Positions 14,012 to 22,608 of a stretch of DNA of 38,839 nucleotides are shown here, piece by piece; position 1 is the stretch's first letter; each line of letters starts with the position of its first letter. The stretch comes from a virus. A program made the position numbers and the translations under genes. The notes under the pieces were generated by a model. That model saw nothing but the letters and a program-made list of their open reading frames with translations, made no database searches and was not told the origin of the DNA. The stretch spans positions 1 to 38,839 of IMG/VR virus record IMGVR_UViG_3300028146_000022; one strand, written 5' to 3'.

Positions 14012-14428
14012 ATGCATCAGATCAAAGTTATCAATCAAAATAAGGAAGCCTTTTCGGACCGCAGTGACGGGATGCTTTATACCTTCCCTACCGGCGAAAA
14101 AGGAGTCAATATTCCGCTTGATGCTGCGGAACATATTTTCGGCGTAGAATTCCCCATGAACGCGGAGGAGTGCGCTAAGGAAGATTTCCGCGCGCAGATA
14201 TTCAATCACCTGCAAAGACGTTGGGGCTGGAACGCAACGCCTACTCGCAAAGAAATGGAACGCGGGGACTCTTCGGCACGCTTAGAGGTGGGCAGAAAGA
14301 CTTTCGCCAAACTCAGCTTTGTGCCGGTAGAAATGAAAATGGTGGAAATGGTAGTAAAGAATGATGATCTACCATTGCCGCACGGCGCTGATGAGGACAT
14401 CGAAGTTCCTGACGAGGAAGTAGCATAA
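14012..14428 (+). CDS. Hypothetical head/tail-module protein (138 aa)
   Basis: Start chosen at ATG 14012 (MHQIKVINQNKEAF), just after the previous stop. The central region (VNIPLDAAEHIFGVEFP) and the later RRWGWN segment are characteristic of a small globular protein of podovirus head regions; the tail is acidic (ADEDIEVPDEEV). It ends 1 bp before the adaptor GTG. No specific function is recognised. Confidence 0.6.
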   Translation: MHQIKVINQNKEAFSDRSDGMLYTFPTGEKGVNIPLDAAEHIFGVEFPMNAEECAKEDFRAQIFNHLQRRWGWNATPTRKEMERGDSSARLEVGRKTFAKLSFVPVEMKMVEMVVKNDDLPLPHGADEDIEVPDEEVA

Positions 14429-14429
14429 T

Positions 14430-15353
14430 GTGCAGTTACAGGATTACATCAATAATGTTCGCGTCCTAATAAACGACACGAATAGCGCCAATTTCACGGA
14501 CGCCACCCTTACCAATTTCATTAATCAGGCTCGCATCCGTGTTGCAATGGATACGCATTGCCTCCGTGGGTTTCTTTCCCTTACCGGTGGGAATGCGCTG
14601 AACACCATCGGGGGGCAAGAAAATTACAATTATAATGGATCCTGCGCAGGCGTGACAGTTACGGCTGGCGGTTCTGGCTTTACCGGAACGCCGACAATAA
14701 GTTTTGTCAACGCAGTGGGCGATACCACGGGTGCCGGGGCTACCGCGACGGCGACGGTATCAAACGGGGCTGTTACGGCCATTAACATGACAAACTGGGG
14801 AACCAATTATACATTGGCCCCCACCGTCAATATAGTAGGAGGCGGCGGCACGGGGGCAACTGCGCGCGCCACTATCCTCACCAATATATTTGATATCATT
14901 TCTATGACGACTATCTGGGGACAGACCCGGATTATGCATTACTGGCTTCCCTTCAGCGAATTCCAGACATGGTATCGCCAGCTAACCTTTAATGAAAGCG
15001 TACCCGGCGCGTACACGCTGCACCAGGGTATCGGGCAGGCATTTTTGTTCCCCATACCGGATTCGGCCTACACCTTGGAATGGGATGTGTTAATGACGCC
15101 GAACCCGTTAACAAGTAATTCCCAGGTCGATACGCAAATACTTTCTCCCTTTAGCGATGCGGTGCAATTTTTCGTGGCGCACCTCTGCGCGGCCAGCCTG
15201 AAAAATTTTCAGACTGCCGAATACTGGTACACTGGCAAGCGCCAGCAGCCCGGTAAGTATGATTCTCGCATTATGCAATTGGCATCCACTACTTTCTGCC
15301 GCCGCGTGTTTAATCCTTACCGCTCTTACCTGAAGCGTCTGCGGAGGATGTAA
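14430..15353 (+). CDS. Head-tail adaptor-like protein with an inserted GxGY beta module
   Basis: GTG at 14430 starts MQLQDYINNVRVLINDTNSA, a helical N-terminus typical of podovirus adaptor/head-completion proteins (D-Y-x-x-x-V-R-x-L-I-N-D, then N-F-T-D-A-T-L-x-x-F-I-N-Q-A). Residues about 70-150 are a Gly/Thr-rich beta insertion (VTAGGSGFTGTPTISFV and a second unit ending GGGGTGATARATI). Residues 150-307 resume with FDIISMTTIWGQTR and a helical C-terminal part. Adaptors seal the portal and dock the tail. The insertion would project from the neck. Overlaps the next gene by 1 bp. Confidence 0.7.
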   Translation: MQLQDYINNVRVLINDTNSANFTDATLTNFINQARIRVAMDTHCLRGFLSLTGGNALNTIGGQENYNYNGSCAGVTVTAGGSGFTGTPTISFVNAVGDTTGAGATATATVSNGAVTAINMTNWGTNYTLAPTVNIVGGGGTGATARATILTNIFDIISMTTIWGQTRIMHYWLPFSEFQTWYRQLTFNESVPGAYTLHQGIGQAFLFPIPDSAYTLEWDVLMTPNPLTSNSQVDTQILSPFSDAVQFFVAHLCAASLKNFQTAEYWYTGKRQQPGKYDSRIMQLASTTFCRRVFNPYRSYLKRLRRM

Positions 15354-17155
15354 TGTCCGCAGGTTCAGAGTTTTCAAATAAAAAACTCATTCCATTTACT
15401 GAATTCCAGGGAATGACGACGCAAGTGTTACGCCAGGATTGCCCGCAGAAAAAAGCCGCCTGGATGGAGAATTTGCAACCAATAGGTGCAAATAACGTCA
15501 GATGTACCCCCGCCGCCACTGCGGCAATAGCTTCACTTGCCAGCCAGGGCGAAACCATCACCAAGCAATTTTATTTTGATTTCGGCCTTTCTACTGACTA
15601 TATCGCGTGCTTTTGTTTGTCCGGTGCGGCCTACACGGTAGCGAATCCATCCGGTGCCATAGTTAAATTCGCCAATGCTGGCACGTTCAGTGCAACCCCA
15701 GATGTCACCAACTGGTCATTGCAGAGAATGCTGATTGCTGATTCGGTCGCGGGGTATTGCACGTATGATACTGTGGCCTTTGTTAAGCTGGGCGGCGTAT
15801 CTCCCAACATTACCGTCACGGCTGGTGGGTCGGGCTATTCATCCGGCGCCACTGCCGCGTCATCTGGCGGCTCGGGCTCCGGCGATACTTATTCCGTAAC
15901 CGTTGTGGGTGGTGTCGTCACAGCGATAACCTTGCTCACGCCCGGGACCGGTTTCTTGCCGACAGACACTCTAACGCTTACCATAACCCCCGTCAGTGGT
16001 GGAACCGGCGCAACCGCTATCGCGCATGTTTGGCCGAGCGTATCTCCCAATCCGACAACGCTTGCAATATTCCAGGGGCGGGTGTTTCTCGCTCAGAAAA
16101 ATGTTCTCACCTATACTGGAACCGGCGCTTCCTATGGTGGCGTAGGGTACGATGACTTTAAAACAGGCGATGCGGCCGGAACATCAACCATTCAGGATAC
16201 AGACTTGGCGCATCAAATCACGGGCCTTAGAACCTTCAACAACTATCTTTTCATTTTTGGCGATGCGTCGGTTAAGCAGATCGGCAATTTATCGGTTGCA
16301 AGCAGCGTGACAAATTTCACCATCACCACACTTTCATCGGACCAAGGCACCATTTACCGGGATAGCATAGTATCGTACAATCGCCTGGTGCTTTTTGCCA
16401 ACACAACTGGCGTTTTCGCGGTGTTTGGCTCATCGGTGGAAAAGATTTCCAGCGATATGGACGGCATATTTAGCGCTACCGATTTTACGCAAGCGCCCTC
16501 TGCCGCCGTTGCAGATATAAATAACATTCATACCTTTCTTTTGTTGGTGAGGTACAAAGATCCCCTAAACGGCACCCGTTCGCTTATGCTCGCCTTTGCG
16601 GAAAAGAAATGGTATGCGATTTCGCAAAGTAATTCATTGGCCTTTATCGTGAACGGCATCACAAACAGTGTGTTCAAGGCGTATGGCACTTCTGGCGCTG
16701 ATATAATTCCCTTGCTCGCGGACCCCATGACGGCGGTTTCGATAACCCTACAGACCTCTCTCACGTCTAACGGCGAGCCCATGATAGGAAAATCATCGGT
16801 GCAATTTGCTGTGGCGCAGTCGGTTGGTAATTCTAGCGTTATCAATCTTCTGGTTCAGTCGGAAAATCCGCAAAGCGCCAGCATTAATTATAACATTTCC
16901 AATGTGTTGAATTTTGTTAATAACTCTCAGGGCGCGCTACAGTTCATCAATTCCGGTGGCGGAAACTTAAATTTTATCACGAATGCCGCTGGATTTTTCT
17001 ATCGTCATGGTAATACGGGGGGGGTTGCGGGAGTATATTTGGGCGCAACCTTGACTGGAAATGTCATTAATTTTACATTGAATGCAATATTGCTGGAATA
17101 TGAAGAAACCTCCGCCTTTGGCACAGACCAGGTGGCTTATGCTGCAACACTATGA
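15353..17155 (+). CDS. Tail hub/stabilisation-like protein (600 aa), beta-rich
   Basis: A long beta-rich protein whose start (LIPFTEFQGMTTQVLRQDCP) and repeated strand-turn pattern resemble the packaged-DNA stabilisation and tail proteins of podoviruses (P22 gp10-like in place and size). Residues about 152-223 are a GxGY beta module (VTAGGSGYSSGAT and PGTGFLPTDTLTLTIT), matching those of the two upstream genes. After it the fold resumes with IFQGRVFLAQKN. The C-terminal 100 residues are Asn/Ser-rich. The exact tail role is uncertain. Confidence 0.6.
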   Translation: MSAGSEFSNKKLIPFTEFQGMTTQVLRQDCPQKKAAWMENLQPIGANNVRCTPAATAAIASLASQGETITKQFYFDFGLSTDYIACFCLSGAAYTVANPSGAIVKFANAGTFSATPDVTNWSLQRMLIADSVAGYCTYDTVAFVKLGGVSPNITVTAGGSGYSSGATAASSGGSGSGDTYSVTVVGGVVTAITLLTPGTGFLPTDTLTLTITPVSGGTGATAIAHVWPSVSPNPTTLAIFQGRVFLAQKNVLTYTGTGASYGGVGYDDFKTGDAAGTSTIQDTDLAHQITGLRTFNNYLFIFGDASVKQIGNLSVASSVTNFTITTLSSDQGTIYRDSIVSYNRLVLFANTTGVFAVFGSSVEKISSDMDGIFSATDFTQAPSAAVADINNIHTFLLLVRYKDPLNGTRSLMLAFAEKKWYAISQSNSLAFIVNGITNSVFKAYGTSGADIIPLLADPMTAVSITLQTSLTSNGEPMIGKSSVQFAVAQSVGNSSVINLLVQSENPQSASINYNISNVLNFVNNSQGALQFINSGGGNLNFITNAAGFFYRHGNTGGVAGVYLGATLTGNVINFTLNAILLEYEETSAFGTDQVAYAATL

Positions 17156-17505
17156 CCGTTTTTTTTCAACCAGATGTTGTGCTTCCTAAAGATCCAGCCG
17201 GGTTCGGCAGGTGGCTAACCGGGCATTACTATGAGCATATATCGCTAAGAAAAGCCGCCGCTGCTCTTGCCGTTCCTGTTATAGTGCCGGATTACGATAT
17301 ACTAGGGTGGCGCGATGAGCCGGAATTTGTGAATGGATGGCTGCAAAATCATGAGGCCATGCATAATCAGCTGCGCGTGGGTGCGAATTTGACCGGTATT
17401 GATCTCTCCCTAGTTGATTTTTCCAATGATGAAGAGTTTTTAGAGTGGATAGATGACCATAGATTGGAACATCAGCAGCTTAGAGCAATTTATAACATAA
17501 CTTGA
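17152..17505 (+). CDS. Small tail-module protein with three HxxxH repeats
   Basis: The 117-residue protein holds three copies of one helix: FGRWLTGHYYEHISLR, VNGWLQNHEAMHNQLR and FLEWIDDHRLEHQQLR. The shared pattern is W-L/I-x2-H-x3-H-x2-L-R. The spaced histidines could bind a metal or form a helical bundle. It overlaps the tail gene by 4 bp. Podovirus tails need small head-closure or nozzle proteins, but no known family is recognised. Confidence 0.6.
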   Translation: MTVFFQPDVVLPKDPAGFGRWLTGHYYEHISLRKAAAALAVPVIVPDYDILGWRDEPEFVNGWLQNHEAMHNQLRVGANLTGIDLSLVDFSNDEEFLEWIDDHRLEHQQLRAIYNIT

Positions 17506-17529
17506 CTTATCCCCTATTTGTGCTATATT
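17502..17529 (+). promoter_or_regulatory. Promoter of the lipoprotein/GNAT unit inside the late region
   Basis: TTGACT at 17502-17507 is 16 bp from TATATT at 17524-17529, with TGC before the -10 (extended -10) and the recurrent TTTGTGCTATATT motif. An AGGAGG follows before the lipoprotein ATG. This makes the two genes separately expressible. Confidence 0.75.
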
Positions 17530-17550
17530 GTGTATTAAATAGGAGGTTTT

Positions 17551-17760
17551 ATGAGAAAATCATTGATTTTATTGGTTCTATTCCTGGCTGGATGCAGCAC
17601 GCCGGTTACTACACTGGAAAATGACGAGGGGGATGTTGTCACGTGCGGTGGCGGCACGGCGGGATCGTTGATGGGTGGCCTAATCGGTTACACCATACAA
17701 GAGGGCCATGACCACGATTGCGTAGCTTCGTATAAATCGCAGGGCTATAGCGTGAAATGA
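17551..17760 (+). CDS. Small outer-membrane-type lipoprotein (69 aa), probable moron
   Basis: The signal MRKSLILLVLFLAGCSTPV has a perfect lipobox (LAGC, C15), so signal peptidase II processing would leave about 55 residues. The mature part has an acidic stretch, a glycine-zipper-like run (GGGTAGSLMGGLIGYTIQ) and two further cysteines. It has its own promoter and ribosome site in the middle of the virion operon. Phage lipoproteins of this size are known to block receptors or DNA injection in lysogens (superinfection exclusion, for example Cor or Llp types); that function is inferred. Confidence 0.7.
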   Translation: MRKSLILLVLFLAGCSTPVTTLENDEGDVVTCGGGTAGSLMGGLIGYTIQEGHDHDCVASYKSQGYSVK

Positions 17761-18227
17761 TAGAATATTTAACCCATGAAACCTTAGAGGAAGCCCTAGA
17801 TTTTGCAGAAAAGTCTCATGGAGATTCCGCATGGAAAGACTTTCCATTTAAGCGCGATATTTTGCGGGTAAATCTCCAAAAAATGATAGGTAATGAGCAA
17901 TTTTTCACCTGCATGTACCGAAAAGATGGCGTCCTGGTGGGATATTTCTTTGCCAGACTCGGATATTTCCTGTTTTCGGATCGTTTGCTGGGGTTAGAAA
18001 ATGGGATTTATATCACCCCAGAACATCGTGGCGGGCGCATAGGGTATCGCATGTTCCATGCCTATCTTGAATGGTGCAGGCGGCAGCTTTCAGAGCCACT
18101 GATAGATGTTTATTTTGGTGAGGACAAAGACAACGAAAAAACCTATAGTTTCCTTCGTAAGCTCGGTATGATAGAATGCGGCAGAAGCTTCAGAGGAGGA
18201 AATCATGGGCTGCGGGAAAGCGATTGA
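17757..18227 (+). CDS. GNAT-family N-acetyltransferase
   Basis: The 156-residue protein fits the GNAT fold: the acetyl-CoA loop is HRGGRIG (R/Q-x-x-G-x-G/A, in ITPEHRGGRIGYRMFHAYLE), preceded by the strand LENGIYI and followed by a DVYFGEDKDNEKTYSFLRKLG segment, in which the F-L-R-K-L-G ending is typical of motif B. GNATs transfer acetyl groups to amines on proteins, small molecules or sugars. It overlaps the lipoprotein stop by 4 bp and shares its promoter, then overlaps the next ejection gene by 23 bp. Whether it modifies a virion protein, host surface glycan or toxin is unknown. Confidence 0.75.
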   Translation: MIEYLTHETLEEALDFAEKSHGDSAWKDFPFKRDILRVNLQKMIGNEQFFTCMYRKDGVLVGYFFARLGYFLFSDRLLGLENGIYITPEHRGGRIGYRMFHAYLEWCRRQLSEPLIDVYFGEDKDNEKTYSFLRKLGMIECGRSFRGGNHGLRESD

Positions 18228-19428
18228 ATCAACTGCATTGGAAGTAGGCGGCGCTGCGATTGGCGGTGCGATTGGCGGCCCTATCGGAGCAGGCATCGGC
18301 GCAGCAGGTGGTAGCGCTCTATCAGGCGGCAGCATAAAGCAAGATTTATTGGCTGGTGCTACGGCGGGTTTAGGAAGTAGCGTTGATGTAGGGCAAGCTC
18401 TGGGGCTGGATACCAGCATTAGCGGGACGATAGAAAATGAAATCGGCAATGCATTTAATTCAGCCGGAAGCGCGCTCGGCCTAACGGGAGATGGGGCTAG
18501 TGCTGCGGGCGACACTGCGACGAATGCGGCTGGAGCGACGGTGAATCCGTCTACCGGAACAACGGTTTCTGCGCCTTCCGCTACGACTGTTGCCGCGCCC
18601 GCTAGTGGCGGCGGCGGCATTGCCTCTCCCTCCAATTTGGCAGATACCTTTGCTTCGCAAACCCAGTCTGAACTTGATAGCGGTGTTCTTGGCGGCTCAT
18701 CCGCCCCAACATCTTCCCCGCGGCTTGGAAGCGTTAGTTCTCCTGCGGCAGGCTCCAGCGGAGGAAATTTTAGTTATAATCTTTCTGGAAACCCAACCGG
18801 TGCGGCAGCGAATAGCGCAATAGGTGCCGCAGGTTCAGATGCAATAGGTTCGACTTCCGGCGGCGGCCTGAAGGATTTTCTGCCATCAAAAGCGTCAATC
18901 GGTAATACCCTTGAAAAGGCGGCCCTTCCTCTTGCCGGGGCTGCGTACTCAGCCATTAAGGGCCCTGCGGCATTACCTGCTGACGCTAGGAATCTACAAG
19001 CCGGAGGTGCTGCCACCGCGCCGCTGCTCGCGCTTGAAAATCAGGGGGCCAATGAAGCCATAACCGGACAGCTTACTCAGCCTCAGCAAGCGCAGGTTCT
19101 GCAATATGTCCAGAATGCGCAGAACGCTCTATTCCAGCAACTCGCATCGGCAGGCGTCACGAATCCTACGCAAGACAGCCGTTATATTGCAGGGATGCAG
19201 AAAATTGAGCAAGACGCTATGGCTCTGCAACAGCAGTTTATTACGCAGGCCATACAGCAAGCGACCTCTGCCGGAGGCGCAGCAAGCAGCAATATTGCAA
19301 GCGTGGCAAATGAACAGATCCAGCAGGATACTGAATACCAAAACGCTCTTTCCGCTGCTTTTGCCGCTCTCGGAGGTAGTATTGGCGGCGGAGGTATAAA
19401 CATTAACCAGTCAAAAGCGGCCGCATAA
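18205..19428 (+). CDS. Internal virion/DNA-ejection protein with glycine zippers
   Basis: The 407-residue protein begins MGCGKAIESTALEVGGAA and has a long glycine-zipper run at residues 14-33 (GGAAIGGAIGGPIGAGIGAA), typical of membrane-inserting ejection proteins. A Ser/Thr/Gly-rich low-complexity middle is followed by a Gln-rich helical part (residues about 280-380). Podoviruses inject such proteins to build a channel through the cell envelope before the DNA. It is the first of three consecutive candidates, overlapping the GNAT gene by 23 bp and sitting 1 bp before the next. Confidence 0.65.
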   Translation: MGCGKAIESTALEVGGAAIGGAIGGPIGAGIGAAGGSALSGGSIKQDLLAGATAGLGSSVDVGQALGLDTSISGTIENEIGNAFNSAGSALGLTGDGASAAGDTATNAAGATVNPSTGTTVSAPSATTVAAPASGGGGIASPSNLADTFASQTQSELDSGVLGGSSAPTSSPRLGSVSSPAAGSSGGNFSYNLSGNPTGAAANSAIGAAGSDAIGSTSGGGLKDFLPSKASIGNTLEKAALPLAGAAYSAIKGPAALPADARNLQAGGAATAPLLALENQGANEAITGQLTQPQQAQVLQYVQNAQNALFQQLASAGVTNPTQDSRYIAGMQKIEQDAMALQQQFITQAIQQATSAGGAASSNIASVANEQIQQDTEYQNALSAAFAALGGSIGGGGININQSKAAA

Positions 19429-19429
19429 T

Positions 19430-20734
19430 ATGGACGCCGACTCCGCATTGAATGGTGGGAGTGCAAATTCAGCGCTGAATGGCGTCGCGGGCGCATATAA
19501 AAATGTGCAAAATGTAATAGGACAGCAAGAGGCGGCGTCTAAACCGGCGATCCAAAAATTTCAGCAAGCAACCGCGCAGCCGCTCCCCCCGCAACCTGTC
19601 ATGAAGAAAGCGCCGACTGCACCCGATGCGCAGGAAATACAGAAAGATTCGCAAGGGTGGATCAGCGCCCTCTCCGCGTTTGCTGCATTGATAGGATCAC
19701 GCGGTCGCGCGCGTGGAACCGGAGCGCTCAAAGCATATGCAGCCGGTCTGAAGGGCATACAGGACGGCAATCAACAGGCCTTCGATAATTCCTATAAAAA
19801 GTGGAAAGCAGATACCGACGCAATGCTTGCTGACAACAAGGCGGAGGTCGATAAATACAACGCGATTCTGGAAAACCGTAAGTTGACCGAATCAGAAGCC
19901 ATGCAAGAAATGAAAATGGTAGCAGCAGAGTATGAAAATCGTACCATGCTTGCGATGGATACCTATCATCAGGCTGCGGCTCTGCGTGATTCCATAGTGA
20001 AGGCGCGTGTTGGTGCGGAAGTGTTTATCGATAAGCTGGACGCGCGCGCGAAAGAGCAGCAGAAAATCCAAGATGAAAAAATGGAAAAATATGCCAACGA
20101 TCCTGGGCTGCAGGGCTTAGTTAAGGCGTATATGTCAGGCGTGCCCGTATCGGCCCTTGTTAAGGGATGGGGTGGAGACGCGCAGGCTAAGGCCCAGGCC
20201 ATACAAGATGCGGCACAGAGGCAAGATCCGAATTTTGATTGGGCGCAGGCTCACAATCAATATATGGCGCAGGGATCGGAATTGCGGGGCATAGGCACGA
20301 TGGCAGGGAAAATAGAGCTCGGTGGCGAGATGCTCGAAAAATCTATTCCGTCTATGATGAAATCGGCGGAGAAAATTGGGCTTACTCCATCAACGGACCT
20401 AAACGCAGTGTATGAAACCATGCTCCGCCACGCAAGCAGCCAGGATTTTCAAAACTTCAGCACTCAGTTGCGCGCCACCACAAGCGATTATGCCTTATTC
20501 TTAGGGCGCGGGCGGCAGACTGTGCATAGCGATCAGGAAGCGCTGCGCATATTGAATGAGACAATGGGCATAACCTCGTTACAGGGTTTTGCTGACGCAG
20601 TGGCGGCGGAGAGAAACAACACCTCGGCAGCTATTGGTTCGCTGCTTAAGACACCGGCCTTGCCTTCCGCGCACGGAAGCCCTGGCGCATCTTCTGGCGG
20701 TGACGGATGGAAAATAGAACCGGTAGGGGAATGA
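19430..20734 (+). CDS. Internal virion/ejection protein, helical (434 aa)
   Basis: A mainly helical, Ala/Gln/Lys-rich protein. A coiled-coil (residues about 115-230) contains segments such as YENRTMLAMDTYHQAAALRD. A small hydrophobic region (WISALSAFAALIGSRG) may touch the membrane. The C-terminus is glycine-rich and disordered. It lies between two other ejection candidates with 1-bp gaps, the standard three-gene arrangement of P22-like (gp7/gp20/gp16) and T7-like (gp14/15/16) phages. Assignment by context and composition. Confidence 0.6.
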   Translation: MDADSALNGGSANSALNGVAGAYKNVQNVIGQQEAASKPAIQKFQQATAQPLPPQPVMKKAPTAPDAQEIQKDSQGWISALSAFAALIGSRGRARGTGALKAYAAGLKGIQDGNQQAFDNSYKKWKADTDAMLADNKAEVDKYNAILENRKLTESEAMQEMKMVAAEYENRTMLAMDTYHQAAALRDSIVKARVGAEVFIDKLDARAKEQQKIQDEKMEKYANDPGLQGLVKAYMSGVPVSALVKGWGGDAQAKAQAIQDAAQRQDPNFDWAQAHNQYMAQGSELRGIGTMAGKIELGGEMLEKSIPSMMKSAEKIGLTPSTDLNAVYETMLRHASSQDFQNFSTQLRATTSDYALFLGRGRQTVHSDQEALRILNETMGITSLQGFADAVAAERNNTSAAIGSLLKTPALPSAHGSPGASSGGDGWKIEPVGE

Positions 20735-20735
20735 A

Positions 20736-21941
20736 ATGCCCCAATACGATATAACATCCCCGGAAGGTAAAAAATACAGGGTCACCGCCCCGGATGGTGC
20801 GTCGCATGAGCAAGTATTGTCTTATGCAAAAGAGAAGTTTTCCAAACCACCCGAACAGCCAAAAACCACAATGTATGGCAGAGGGCAATTGCCTATTCCT
20901 GATTCCAAGCAAGAATTATTGGAGCCAAAACATTTGATAGAGGGTGCTGTTAATACCGCAACCATGATCCCCGGTTTCGGATTAGGCCCAAGGGCAATTA
21001 AAGGTGCGGAGAAGGTAGGGGAAGGTATAGATTTACTTAAAGAGGGCTGGATGGCGCGCACGCCGGAAGCTCTAGCCAATGCAACGGAAAACATGGCTAA
21101 GGAGGGACACTCTTCTTTCGAGGCCATGCGGAAATCTGGCGTTTCTCTCAATCCACAGCTTGCGACGGCGCTCACAAAGCACATGCAAGGAGAGGTGGAG
21201 AAAATGGGCGTTTTAAACCCCAAAATACACGGCGACACTATTTCTATTCTCAAACAAATGTCTAATGAATCCAAGAGTGGAATGAGTGTTGATAAGCTTC
21301 ATCAATATAGAAAATTATTGCGCGGCGCTGAGAAAAAGGAATTGCGTGCTGGAAATGACGAGGGAGCTTTAGCGGCGCAGAATGCACTGCACGCGCTGGA
21401 TGAAGCTGTGGAAACAGTGAAGGTAAAAAGCGGGCCTGGTGAAGGCGCTGCGGCGCTGCAATCCATGCAAAGCGGCATAAAAACATGGGCAAAAATGCGA
21501 AAATTTGACACGATATCGGATGCAGTAGAGCGCTCCTTGGGTGATCCTGATAAGTTAAAAACGGCATTGAAGAAAATTTATGATAGTGCGAAACTGCATC
21601 GCGGGTTCACAAAAGAGGAAATGAGCGCATTAAAAGAAGCGTCGGTAAATAGCACACCTGAGAGCTTGCTGAAGATGGTGGGGAAATTTGGTTTTGATGT
21701 GAGCAAGGGTGTTGCTGGCAATAAGGCTCCCTTTTGGACAGGAGTAGGCGCACACCTTATGGGGGCCCCGAGTCCTGAAATTCTAGCGGTAACTACCGCA
21801 GGGACAGGTGCTAGATACGCGCAGAAACTTGCGGCGCGAGCAAAGGCGGAAAGATTGCTTAATGCTATTGAGAAGGGCTCACCCTCAGAAGAGGCAATCG
21901 GGGCGTCTACTGCTCCGTTTGCCAGAAAGATTTTACCATGA
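20736..21941 (+). CDS. Ejection/internal virion protein with N-terminal PDG-type domain
   Basis: The first 35 residues (YDITSPEGKKYRVTAPDGAS, then helix VLSYAKEKF) form a small domain found at the N-terminus of many phage ejection, lysozyme-like and coat-associated proteins. A hydrophobic patch near residues 70-85 (GAVNTATMIPGFGLG) and a long helical remainder follow. No catalytic glutamate of a transglycosylase can be identified. It is the third ejection candidate and overlaps the KTSC gene by 4 bp. Confidence 0.65.
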   Translation: MPQYDITSPEGKKYRVTAPDGASHEQVLSYAKEKFSKPPEQPKTTMYGRGQLPIPDSKQELLEPKHLIEGAVNTATMIPGFGLGPRAIKGAEKVGEGIDLLKEGWMARTPEALANATENMAKEGHSSFEAMRKSGVSLNPQLATALTKHMQGEVEKMGVLNPKIHGDTISILKQMSNESKSGMSVDKLHQYRKLLRGAEKKELRAGNDEGALAAQNALHALDEAVETVKVKSGPGEGAAALQSMQSGIKTWAKMRKFDTISDAVERSLGDPDKLKTALKKIYDSAKLHRGFTKEEMSALKEASVNSTPESLLKMVGKFGFDVSKGVAGNKAPFWTGVGAHLMGAPSPEILAVTTAGTGARYAQKLAARAKAERLLNAIEKGSPSEEAIGASTAPFARKILP

Positions 21942-22150
21942 AACACGAACCCGTAGATAGCGGAACCCTAAGTTCCGTAGGTTATGACGAAGAAAAAAGG
22001 CAACTGCACGTTAAATTTAAAACTGGCGCGCAATATATCTATAATGATGTCCCGCCAGAGAAGTATGAGGCAATGATGATGGCTGAGAGCAAGGGAAAAT
22101 TCTTGCATCAAAATATCAAGGGTCCGCATGCTTTTGTGAGACTGGCATGA
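21938..22150 (+). CDS. KTSC-domain protein (70 aa)
   Basis: The whole protein is one KTSC domain: VDSGTLSSVGYDEEKRQLHV, then FKTGAQYIYNDVPPEKYEAM, then ESKGKFLHQNIKG, matching the S-x-I/L-x-x-V-G-Y-D and S-K-G-K-x-x-x-x-x-I-K/R signatures. The domain, named for a lysyl-tRNA synthetase C-terminal-like element, occurs as a stand-alone protein in phages and bacteria; its role is not settled. Four-base overlaps with both neighbours tie it to the ejection genes. Confidence 0.8.
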   Translation: MKHEPVDSGTLSSVGYDEEKRQLHVKFKTGAQYIYNDVPPEKYEAMMMAESKGKFLHQNIKGPHAFVRLA

Positions 22151-22329
22151 CTAAAAAAACCGATGAGGATCTGCTGAAATTGGTTGAAAGCGAAATACGG
22201 AAGGTGTTTAGTCACCCCGAAACGACGAATAAAGAACGTTTAGCAGCCGCAGGACTAGTCTTGAATGCCCTGCAAGTTCGGCATAAAATTGAAGGCGGCG
22301 ATAAACCGAAAGGATTTTTTGACAAATGA
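22147..22329 (+). CDS. Small helical charged protein (60 aa)
   Basis: MTKKTDEDLLKLVESEIRKV leads into two amphipathic helices and a short basic tail. It overlaps the KTSC gene and the next membrane-protein gene by 4 bp each. No family is recognised; it may act with its neighbours in tail or entry functions. Confidence 0.6.
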   Translation: MTKKTDEDLLKLVESEIRKVFSHPETTNKERLAAAGLVLNALQVRHKIEGGDKPKGFFDK

Positions 22330-22607
22330 ACGGAAATGGACACCTTCAGGAACATGAGCCGGATTTGTTTACTGCGCCTCCTCAGCAGTTGCCCAAAAGC
22401 GTGGATTATTCGCACTTGGTTAAGACGCTATCCGCATGGCGCTATGTGCTGAATGCGCGCCTTCTGGCTCTTTTTGCGCTCGCCGGTTCGCTCGTTGGTT
22501 TTGGGTTTACGATGTACGATGCAACCCCTCTTAGGTTGTGGGGTCTTGGCTTGTATGCTATATTGGTCCAGTTGCCGATTCTGGCTTTATATATGAGAAA
22601 GGGCTGA
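22326..22607 (+). CDS. Two-pass membrane protein (93 aa)
   Basis: A polar N-terminus of 40 residues precedes two membrane segments (LLALFALAGSLVGFGFTMY and LWGLGLYAILVQLPILALYM) joined by a short polar turn, then a basic end (MRKG). Two-pass small proteins of phages can be holins or assist DNA entry. Lysis genes lie 7 kb away, so an entry or membrane-assembly role is as likely as a holin one. Confidence 0.6.
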   Translation: MNGNGHLQEHEPDLFTAPPQQLPKSVDYSHLVKTLSAWRYVLNARLLALFALAGSLVGFGFTMYDATPLRLWGLGLYAILVQLPILALYMRKG

Positions 22608-22608
22608 T

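Noticed and set aside
13093-14013. Minus-strand 306-codon open frame
   Set aside because: It lies fully inside the repeat-rich gene 12910-14007 and encodes an Arg/Cys/His/Asn-rich sequence with no domain; an artefact of the GC-rich codon use of the plus gene.
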